64,000 nucleotides of DNA, from positions 62,001-126,000 of the forward strand of contig JAXGGA010002230.1 of NCBI GenBank assembly GCA_038373865.1. Reading direction: 5' to 3'. The translations under genes and the position numbers were made by a program. Shown here piece after piece: positions 40,501 to 52,500 of this stretch. Below the pieces are notes generated by a model, which was not told where the DNA came from, searched no databases, and saw nothing but the letters and a program-made list of their open reading frames with translations. Numbering within the stretch: the first letter of the stretch is position 1; the number at the start of each line of letters is the position of its first letter. Source of the stretch: Uloborus plumipes. Lineage: Eukaryota > Arthropoda > Arachnida > Araneae > Uloboridae.

Positions 40501-43500
40501 GTCACTTGGTCGCTTTTGTTACTGCTGTCTGTTAGAAAGTGATTGAGGCTCTTAAAAATTTTTTGACTGATTTTGTAACGTAAAATTATTAATTCGGTAT
40601 TATTAATTCTGTCTTCAATCGGTAAAAAAATATTTTAATGAAAATTCACATTAAGGTCACAATGTGACGTCTCCACAACATTACATTGTGACCGGTCACA
40701 ATTCAGCTGTCACAGCGACGTTGTAGTGAAGTCACACGCAAATGTCGCAAACGAGTCACAATGTGACTTTTGTGCGTCGTCACAATTGAGTCACGGTGTG
40801 ACTGTGACGCTTGTGACTCGCAGTAACGTCACTGTGACTTATCCGTGACACATTGTGCTATTAGGGTTATAGTACATCAACATTTAAGTAAAGTGTGCAT
40901 GATACATGACTCTTTGGCAGTTGGAAATTTTCTGTTTATAAGGTCCTTAACTAGTACTTTGCCAGTGATGTGTAGCTTTTGTGACTTCTAGAATGAAATG
41001 TATTTTAAATATTTTTCTTTTATCCCAAATAATGTTATCAAAACTTTAATGCAAGAACATGGTATTTGCTAAATGAAAAGGCTAAAATATGATAAAAATG
41101 AAACAACAATGTAAATAAGGTACACATTGAGCACAAAAGAATTCAATGCACAACAATGAGATTTTCTCGACAATTTGCACTTTTTACATTGTTTTTTTTT
41201 TTTTTTTTTTTTTTAATTTTAATCATGGAATATGTAGCATTTAGTTTTGCTTACTATTTTAAGTAAAGTAAAACATTCTTCAGATGTTGTATGCAGGAAG
41301 TTTTGTAGACCAGCTTGGAAAAATATTTTTTTTTTTTCTAAGAATATGCAGATATAAAATTCAAAAATAATTGCAATGGTTTTTATTTGTATTTTCACAG
41401 TAAAACACATACAAATATTCCAAACTTTGGCTGTGAAATATTGTTACTTTTGGAAAACATTGCCCTGGCATCATCCACACACAACTGACTCATGCTTGTG
41501 CTTTGTCATGCTTTTTTCAAACTTATTTTTTTCTGGAATTGGTCCGGAAAAATTCAAATGTTTCTTTTCAAGGAGGGCAATATGTTAGAATTAAATGGTG
41601 ATGTATTCACTACCGCCCCTCCGCCTCAAAGGGTAGCCATAGGAAATGTTTCTCAGCAGAAGATCGACAACATAAAAAAAAATAGTTTCAAAATTGTGCT
41701 CTGTTTTTAGTAAAACTTTTAATGATTAAGTATTTTAAGTATAAAAACTGCATCTGTAGAAATGCTACTTGTAGTGCATTGCATTTTCCTTTTTTTTTTT
41801 TGTTAACTGGTTATGTGAAATAATATTCTATTTAAATAATCATAGGTACCAGAGAATTGTGATTCTGACACCAGGCTTTTGTCTGAAAAATTGTTCTCTG
41901 TTTCAAAAGAGGATGACATATTAGAAGTTTTTAGTTCTATACAGGGCCCTTATGCCTTTATTTTTTATCAAGTAAGCATAAAAATAAGTTTTTTATTTTA
42001 TGCAATTTTCTATTTTTATTTTCTTTCTTTTATTTATTTATTTTTATTTTCTTAATGTTCACTTGTCTTTTAATCAAAGATGTAACATTTTCTCCTATCT
42101 AAAAATAATAAACTGATTGAATTCGTTTTTATATCTTTTCCACATTATTAGAGCTCTGGATATTTATGGTTTGGACGGGATATATTTGGGCGTAGAAGTT
42201 TGCTTTGGGATTTTGGAAATCTTGAGTTTCAATTATGTTCTGTGTCTTCTTTCAACAAAACTAATGTAAGTATTGTTCTTTTCTAAGCTTTAAATGTATT
42301 TGGTAATATAATTTTACTTGAATAAAATATTTTTAATTGTATCCATTTTTGAGTCCTCAAAGAGAGTTTTGTTATGTATGATTATGATAAGAATTTTATT
42401 TAATCAAGGTTTTCATAAAAATGACTTAAATTTCTCTTCCATAATTTTTCATACCATAGCTTTACAGTTTAGGAAACAAATTATCAGCACTAATTTTAAA
42501 AAAATAATGTTTATTTGCTACTAGATTCCTATTTTAATCCTTCGTTCGGGATGTCAAAAATGAATTCTCTATTGTGAATGACTTCAATGACTTCAGTTAC
42601 ATTCTTCCTTATCTACATAATTCATTTCCAACTATGAGATTTAAAAGTTTGCATTAGAAAAGTATTTTAGTGCAGTTTCTTTCTTAGCAAATGCTGCTTA
42701 GAACAAAATTTATAATGTTTTTCATTTAATTTGCCTTATTACTATATCATATCTGTTATGATTTGATATATGGTGTTGCGGAAGTGAGTTCACCGGAAAT
42801 CCGAAGACAATATAGTTTTTCCAGCAAGATAGTTATCTCACTAAAAAATTGATCATTTACATCAGTATATGTAAAGCAAATTCACTCTTTATTAACCCTC
42901 CTTGAGTTCTAGTTCCATTAAGGTCAAATCTGACCTCAAAACTTTGTTGCCGTTTATTTCATTATACTTAATTAAAATAATCATGATGATTTTTGAATTT
43001 AAAGACATGCACATTGATTGATTGTATCTTATTCTTCATATAGTTAATCTAATAATCAATATTAAAATGTAACGTCTGAAGATAAATACATTGTACTAGT
43101 CTGACAAGATTTTTGGGTAACTGATTTTTTATGCTCTGAAAATTGCAAATTACACATACAGTGAACTCTCGATTATCCTCGAGGTTCTAGAGAAAGAAAC
43201 AGACGCAATTAACTGATTTTTTCGAAAAAGCATGAATTAAAATATTTTTTTCTTCACATTTCTTACCCAAAAGTGAGGTGTACTTCATCCAATAAATTAT
43301 TTTACCTGGGCGTTATTGTAAGTGCCACTTCTATATAGATTTTATATGCTTGAGAACCTTAAATACAAATAATTTTTTATGTTGTACCTATCATCACTAT
43401 TTGTACATATCACGTTTTAATGCAATTATTTTTAAGAAAAAGAAATTTTTTTATCTTCTTTACCCCTTATTTTATGCTTTTTTTCTTTTTGGATTATCTG

Positions 43501-46500
43501 CGATTTTCGTTATTCGTCAAACCTGTGCCGCCTAATTCCGCGGGTAATCAGGAGTGCACTGTATGTGTTCATAAAAATATAGTATGGATATACAACAGCC
43601 ATATAAAAATTGAATATAAGCATAAGCATTGATTGTAGTAGTTTCCACCATTGTACTAAATTAATTTTAAAGCATTGAGAATCAATGAGCTTTTTTTTTT
43701 ATTATCTTATTTATTGTTACAGTGGAAAGAGGTTCCTGCTGATGGAATATTTTGTTTAGATTTAACTCAAAGCAAGCATTCCAACTCCTTCAGTATCACA
43801 AAATACCAATGGTCGACCACTGCATCTGGTAAAGAAAATATGTTTCGCCAAGAGGACTGTGCTGCTGGTCAGCCTACCATAGTCACACATCCAACATTAA
43901 AGCTCAGACCTCCTATCAGAAATCCGATGAATCTGCTGATTCCTACTGAGGAAGAAATGCTCTCCAACATGATGGAAGCAACTCAGTGTTCTGGAAAAGT
44001 ATTTTTGGAAAGATTGCTGTGCTTGCCCCAGTATTTGGATGCTGTTGATGCCTTTGAAAAAGTACTTTCTAATGCTGTCGGAAAACGTGTCTCCAACAGG
44101 CATCGAATTTGCAAGAAGTGCTATGCTCTTCGTAACAAGAATGATATTATGGAGAAATGTAGTCATTCTTCTTTGGGAGTTCTATTTTCTGGTGGCTTGG
44201 ATTCCATTGTTATTGCTCTTTTAACGGATAGGTAACTTTGAGTTAGCTACTTTAACTCGCCAAGTATATTTGTGCAATTAAATGTTGATGTTCTTTTGCT
44301 AGTTTTCCTAAATATTTGGAAGTTTTAAAATATTTGTCAGAAATCGTTGCATCCTTAATCTCAAACCTTTTTGTGTATCTTTATAACCCTAAAACGTGTG
44401 TATCCAATTTTTTCCAAATACTGTGTTTTTTATAATTGCATTTTTACCGAGCAACTCAGTATAATATTTATATATTTTTGACACATTTGTCTAAACAGAG
44501 TTTTGAAATTTTCAAATGGAAATATAAAAATGTTTAAACTTTCATACCGGTAAACATTTGGCAGGAACCTAAAAAATGCAAAACTTAGGAAGTGCAAAAT
44601 GAAGTTCATTAAGATTGTTGTATTTAAGACTAAGAGAAATGTGAAATATTGAAAACTGAACTTGTGATTAGTTGGTGGTGATATTTTTATAATACCCAAA
44701 TGATTGTAAAAATTGTGCCTTTGCTCACTGCTTACAGTCAACTGAAGCAAATAGTTTGACTCATGACCACAGATCAACAAAATTTGCAAAATCTTAAGAG
44801 GCTAGGATTGATGTTAAGGCGCCTGGCAAATTATTCCCATAGTTTATAGGAAAATTCAGCATAATATGGTTTCTGAAAGATTATTGTCATTCAGAAAAGC
44901 ATTTCTTTTTAGTTGCCCAAGATTTGTCAAACCCTGCTAATGTCACAGCAGTAATGTTTAGGGCTTAGGAGGGAAAAGTCTTGGGCTCTAACCTCAGAAT
45001 TACAAGTGCTGCTTTGAAAAAGAAGCTCAAACAGATTATCTGGGTGTATTGACATGTTATGTAATACTCAATCAGTTGTCTTATTTTTGAGGCTTTCTCC
45101 TTCCCCCCCCCCCCCCCCAAGCTGTAGAATGATTGAAAGTCATTTCATACATCTTTTTATCTAAATGTTTGTATTGAATATTAGTAAATAATATGATCTA
45201 TTCAGACATTTATTTTAAAAGGTAAAATTCAGATTTTTTTTTTTTTGCAAATAGGTACTTGTTAGAAGGTGAATCAGTTGATCTTATCAATGTAGCTTTT
45301 TCTAAGGCAGAAAACAAATCCGGAATGAAGTGTGATCAATCTTTTGATACACCTGACAGAATAACAGGAAAGGATGGTGTCAAAGCTTTAAGAGAGATTT
45401 GTTCAAAAAGGAAATGGAACTTTGTTCAGGTATCATTCTTTTTAATGTAAAAGTGTCTTAAGACTGTTTAAAGTTGAACTGTTGCTGTATATACCAGTAA
45501 TTGTCTCCAGTTAGGTCCATGCAGTAACTGAAGAAACTATTATGAGTTCAACATTTTCATTTCACTTAAGGCTCCTCCGTAGTGAGCCTCGAAAGTTTCG
45601 AAGTTAATGTTAAGTCTACGGGGCAGTTAATTCCGGATTGCTTTATCGCATTTAAATATTTTGAGATAATTTTTTCTGCATAAGATTCTTCACAGCAAGA
45701 CAAATATCGCGTGTTTTTTAAATTTTTCATTTTCTCTAAAAGTGTACTGTTAAATGGCAGTTGAATTTTTGACTTGAAAAGTAAGAGGTGCTTTTTGCTT
45801 AAACACTTCATAAATATCCAAGATGAAATATTAGCTCAAAATGAAAAATAACGCGTAATTCTTGAATGTTTGGGCTTTTCAGGGATACTTTTTACTTAAT
45901 CGTACTTAGATTAGAATAAGAGTAATATTGAATTAAAAACGGAGAAAATTTGTAAAAAACAAGGAGTTTTCACGTAAACCACGCCTCCCGTCGGAGACAA
46001 TCACTGGGACAGTGGGGGGTCAGGGGGAAGTCGTTATCAGCGGAGAGTTCGTCTTCAGGGCAATAAAAAACACGTGTTTGGAGTTGGAGGGAGGGGATGG
46101 CAGTAACAAAGACAGGGCTCGCATTCCCCCTAAAATTCCTAAATTTCCTAAAAAATTTCAGACCTCCTAAAATTCCTAAAATTGTACTAAAATTTTGTGG
46201 CATTCCTAAAAAAATTAAAAAAATTGCAGGAGCTCTTTAGGAGAACTTAAATTACCTTTCTGAAAGTATTTTATAGCCAAAAGCGAACTTTTCTCTAGAT
46301 ATTTAATGTGATAAATAGACATTTTACAAAATATTTCATTAGCAACACATTCTTTACACTATTTTTAATCTCAGGACATACTTAAAATTCTTCTTCTTAA
46401 ACAGGAACGTTATTTCAAGTTTTTCCAGGGGGGGGCAAAGGGTCCAAACACAATGCAATTTCATCGGAAAACATAAAACCACGCCCACTTACATATAAAT

Positions 46501-49500
46501 ACATTGATTTTTCAAAGCCAGGAGGGGGGCAATTGACCCCCCGAAATGACGGGCCTGCTCTTAAAAACGAACCTTTTAATCTTTGAAGTAGCTGTTTTAC
46601 CACTCTACTTGAATGATATATAACCTGCTTGTGAAATGTTTCGACTTTGAGCTATTTCTTATGCGCCTGAGTCTGATTATTTGCGAATTTCGCAATCTGT
46701 TTACATCCGCTTCTGTAAAACTCACTCATTTTAGTTTACTATGCAAATTCACCGCGTAAACATCAATAATTTTATTCTTACCATTAGTTTAAATTTTTTT
46801 TTTTTTTTTTTTTTGTATGTAGATTACTTCTAGGCTCGTCATTTAATGTCAATCAATTCAAAAATGCTAATTCTGTTACATTTGAATCAATTCAAACCAC
46901 TAGCATTCTTTAAAAATATGGCATTACTTTTTAGACTTCAGCTTTGGTTTATGAAAATTTTGAACAATTAAATAAATTTGAAATATTTATATGTATGTGA
47001 GGGATAGCATTAGAACCCAAAATCAAGGAATCCAACGGATCAATCATATTTAGTTTCTTACACAACATTCAAAAACATGGGGCTAATAAAAATTAAACTA
47101 AACGTTTTTTTGATGATGCAAAGAGGGTTTTCAATGCGTAATATTAAATATTTTGGGGCACACAGGTAAACTTCACTAGCTGTTGTAGCATTACAGTATT
47201 AATAGATAAAAAGAAAAATGACAAAAAAAAAACTTTAAAGGGAATTAATCAAAGAAAAAAAAAATCTAGATTTGTAGATCGTTGAAGTAACAAAAACATT
47301 AATGAGTTTGAACATGAGGATTACTTCTAGGTTTAGTGAAAGAGGGTTTAATAAAAGCTGGTGTAGTTAAAACATTATGGAAATAACTGTTGCATAGAAT
47401 TAATAGCTGTAGAAGATGGTCAATTGGAAAAACTCAGACTTACCTATCTTTGAAAATGAAAATTGGTAAAACACGGCCGCAAATTCATGCATTCTGGCTC
47501 ATGAATATGTTTTATCAATTTGATCACATGTTAGTATTTCTCTTTGATTTTGACTTTTTTTTCTTTTTTTCTTTTTTTTGTGGAAGTATTTGAAGGTTTA
47601 ATTAACGGAGCTATAAAAAATAAAATGTATTTTTAGTTTGATTTGTTGGGTATTAGGTAATAAACTACTATCAGGTACCTAATTGTACTCAAATACAATC
47701 GTAAATTGCCCCTAAAATTTTCCTAAAATTTTGCCAAAATGTTCCTAAAATTCCCCTAAAATTTTGAAAAAGTCTACTGCGAGCCCTGCAAAGAGTTCAA
47801 TGAGTAAAGAAGCATTTCTGCCATGACTTTGCTTGCGTATGTGGAAATATTTCATATGTTGTGTCACATGTGGATAAAAATATAATTTTTAATTTTGTGC
47901 CAATAGTTTAAATCCTATGCTGTATTTGATTTCATTTTTATGCATTGTTTTTTAAATCTTCAAAATGAGCAGCGGATACAAAAAAAAAAAAAAAAAAAAA
48001 AAAAAACCTCTACGAAAGGCCGTCAACTAAACTTAGTTTAATGCAAATAATTTCTTCACTCCTTAAAACGCAAGGATTTGAATCAATGTTTATTCTATGA
48101 GTTATGGGTGAATATCAGGAAAAGTGCCAATTTGACCATGGAAATTTTCAATTTTGAAAGATACTCAGAAAATAAAATCAATAGGGTATTTCAAATGCAC
48201 ATTTGTAACAATTTTTTTTTAAAAATTAGGGGCATGGTCAAGGTGAACATTTACTCCCAATTTAGGGGGGTTCTATTTGAGCATTACCGACATGATGAGA
48301 ATGCTACCGATCTGATAAATATTACAGATTTCATACTTAGTGTACAAAAGTAAACACATTCACTACCTTTTATGTTTAAAAAGAAAATAATTTTACTTAG
48401 AATATAATAATACTTACACAGCCTGAACGCTTTTTTGTTTCATAAATAAGATTGGAGACTAATTAAAAGTTAGTTAAAGTTTAAATTAGTGCGACAAAGT
48501 TTTTTTTCAAACAGATAAATAGGTTAATAGTTAAACAATCAAAATAAAATAAAATTCTTAACACAATCTTAAAAAACGAAATTAGCTCAAGACAGTCAGA
48601 GTATGGCGGGGGGGGGGGGGGATTTGCACTAAACTGTTCTTAAATTTTCCATTTTAAAGCAAAATTATATTTTGGGTGCAGTAGTTACGAACGAAGGTCT
48701 GAATATTGATGTAAAAAAAAAAAAGAGGGGGGAAAATGACAATTTTGTTTGAAAAGTAAAATTTTGCGGAAAAACTATTGCTTTTGAAGCATTTAAAAAA
48801 ACAATAAATAAACTGCTTCCAATAATGGAAAATTTGATGATGCACTTGAAATTATCTTTGTTCTTTAAAACTCAACTCATAACACGAAGAAAGAATTGCG
48901 AAAAAACATCGGTAACGCACGCATCAGTTTCGTAACAAATATCTTCTACTTCGGCGCTGCCGACATGACAAATTTCCCGCAATATGATAGCTGAACATCC
49001 CTAATAAAAGATTTGAAAATAAAAACAACTTATTATGTCCATGGCAATAGGTTTCTTTTCCATTATGCAAAAATAAATTGAAAAATTAATTTATTTTGTG
49101 TCTTAATTTCCGCTGTCGACATGACACTTCATTTAGTAGAAACAGAAAAGTCAAAATTGAAAAAATCTTACCTGTAATTCAATGCAGCCGAAGTGAAAAT
49201 TTTCTATCGGAACTGAAACATCACATGTAAGAGCTTCACCCAGTGTAATTTTTTGGCGCCAAAAAATGTTTTGTCTATATATTTTCATTCCGGAAGTTGG
49301 CTCACTTGTCATGTTGTGAAAACTTGTGACAAGCAGAAATTGCTTTTTTTATCGATCTAAATTAATTTTATCTAAAGCACAAGAGTTAATCGTCATAGAT
49401 GAACATATAACACGTTATTTAATTTTGTATTTGTTTCTGCTGCGATGTTTTATAATCCACAGGATTTTTTTTAACTTTGCAATTGGACTGTGATGCGCTG

Positions 49501-52500
49501 CCGACATGACATTTGAGGCAATAAAAAAAGTTCTATTGTCACAAATTAAATTAAAACCTGGAATTTTTGTCATGGATTGTATGTGCGACGCAGTTTACTG
49601 TATGAAAAAAGAAAAATGGTTGGTTTTTATTTGGAAGTGCTTGAGAAATTCACTTGTGACTTAAATTAGCACTTTTCCTGATATTCACCCTTGTATGATC
49701 TGAAATCTTAATAAAATACTTCTATCATTACGATGCCCAGTTTGGGAAACTCCTAGCTTAGCGCAAGGCATAACATTGGATTACTTTGAATGTTACAATT
49801 GCTTGCATTAATGTAGCAGAAAAATTGTTCATTACCAATTAACCCTGTCAATTCTTAGTTTAGAACTGACATTAAAACAACTTGCTTTTATCAATTAAGA
49901 AAAATAAAAATATAGATGAGAAAAACATTCATTTTTTTATTTATTTATCTTTAACTTCACGCGATGTTGTTGGCAACGATATCCTAAGTTTTAATTAATT
50001 AAATTATTGATGTTTATTGATTTATTACAGCAGTAAAAAAGTTTAAATTTCACTTACTTTTTACTCTGCAAAAAAACCTGACTCTTGTGTTTGATTGGCG
50101 TTTATTTTTTTTCTGAGGGGGGGAGGGTAATCTTGTCCTGATTTAATTAAAGCCCGTATAGACTTAATTAAAGCTCAAAGTATAGTTATGGGTTACGTGC
50201 AGATCGAGAATGAAAGAGGCACTTTTTAAATTGGATTCGAAAAAATTCCCAGACTAAAAAAAATGTGCCCCTTTCATTCTCGGTGTTCGATATGCATATG
50301 GCACGAGTGAAATAAAAGTGCAATATTATTTGTTTACAGCATCATTGTACTGCAGTCAATAATCAGGCAAATGTTAGGGGGGGGGGAGTTCATGGTTCAG
50401 ACTGCGATACTCAGGGCCGGATTAAGGGTGTCGTAGGCCCTAGGCACTCCAGAAGTGTAGGCCCCGAAAAAAATTTTTTAAACTGAAATTGACCGCTAAT
50501 ATTAAGCAATAATTTTGTTGTGGATATAAATCCGAAAATGTGATGATGCGGTAAAATAACATTATTTTATTTGGGATTTTAACGTTTTATTTTTCATAGA
50601 GCTATTTACTGGGCCAATTTTACTGGGGTCAAAGTATTGGAAAAAATAGTTACAGAAATCAAAGAAGCCAAGTATTATGAATCACTGTGGATTCTACACC
50701 TGACGTTAGCCATCATACGGATCAACTCTCCATAGTTATTAGATATGTCTCAAAACTGGAGATATATATGAAAGATTTTTGATGTTTGTTAAAATAGAAA
50801 ACACGATGCCAAGTATCTTTTTGACACTCTAATTTCAATTTTAGAAAATCAGGAATAGACCCAAATTTTGCCGATGTCAGTCTTATGATAATGCGGCTAA
50901 TATGAGCGGAGTGTATTCGGGAGTACGAACTAGATTTAGGGAAATCAACAGCGCAGCCACTTGGGTACCATGTGGAGCTCATAGTCTTAATCTAGTTGGC
51001 ACAGCGGCGGCAGAAAGCTGCTTAGAAGCTGTAAAATTTTTTGAAATTTTGCAATCGCTCTACAATTTCTTTGCAGCGTCCCCTCAAAGATGGTCTAAAC
51101 TAAGGTCTTTGGGAAGTAAAATTTCTGTAAAAAGACTTTCAGAGACCAGATGGTCAGCACGTTATGAGGCTGTAAAAACATTATGTGCCCATTATGATGA
51201 TATACGTGGTATTCTTACAAATATTTCAACTAGTGAAGGTATGAAACCTACAACAGTGATTGAGGCACAAACCTTAATCCATCAAATGAATACTTTGGAG
51301 ATGGTATTACTCACAGTATTTTTTATGTGCTTGTATTTACATATACTATTTTGACCTTCACTATATAATATAAAAAGGTTTATAAGTTTTTGGGGTATTT
51401 TTATTTCAATATATTTTTTTTCAAAGCCCTAAGACCTTTGGTCTTCGTAGGCCCTAGGCACGTGCCTACTGTGCCTAATTGGTAATCTGGCCCTGGCGAT
51501 ACTGTATCTTTTTCGGACTAAGGAGGACTCAAAAGGATTTTCAATGTCCCCTCTTTATTCTGCTTTAGCGAATAGCAAATTTTACTAGTAAGGGTTATCC
51601 TCTGTTTTCTATGTTTACCGTGTCCTTAGGAAAACAATTAAACATATTCAAATTTAAAATGCTTTCTGATCCGTGGAGTTCATTTTATACGAGGTCGGCA
51701 ATCAGTGTCGTGTTTTTTTTTTTTTTTTTAATTTAATCTTAGTACTTGTAATAATGTAATTGAATTAAACAATTCAATTACATCACTGTTCCAATTGTTC
51801 GTGTCCAATTGTGATGGAAAGAAAGTGCTTTTTCTCATTTTGTCCAATGTCTGCCGCCACCCAAAAGTGGAGAAAATACCAACTCCGTGAATTTGATTGC
51901 ACAATTCAAGAGGGCCCCACAGATGGCTCAGACTTACTGTCCTAAAAGTTATTGAACCCTAATTTAATGACTCAAGAATCTTATTCCACAACACTGAGAT
52001 AAACGATTTTTTTTTTCGTGTTTACCTATTTGTGAATTGAATTGAAGGAAACCAGGAAAACTCGTACAGAACTATTGTAGGCAACATGTTTAGGGCCACC
52101 TGGAGCCAAGTCAAGCTTCGTATCAGTTTGGTCGGCGCGTCCCCTACCCCTCTCCGAGTCCGCGCTCCGTTCCGAGCCCCTAGTTTCTGACTAGGTTGGC
52201 ATGGCCTTTTCTCGGCTCTGAACATGTCACAACGTATAAAAGCGCATTCATTGTCTTCGAACTAGATAAACTTTTTTTTAAAGAAACTACGTTTGCAATT
52301 TAAAAACATCATCTGATTTGTGCAATGAAACACTAAGTATGGAACAAGGATATATTTTCATTTGAAAGCACTGATGGCGATAGGGACAGCATTAAATTTA
52401 AGAATTTAAATTTATCCGCCATGATGATGCCTTGGATACGTTTCAGGGAGTTAAAATGAGTAATCTATGTGCCATTTTAAATGAATCGAATCGAATCTAC

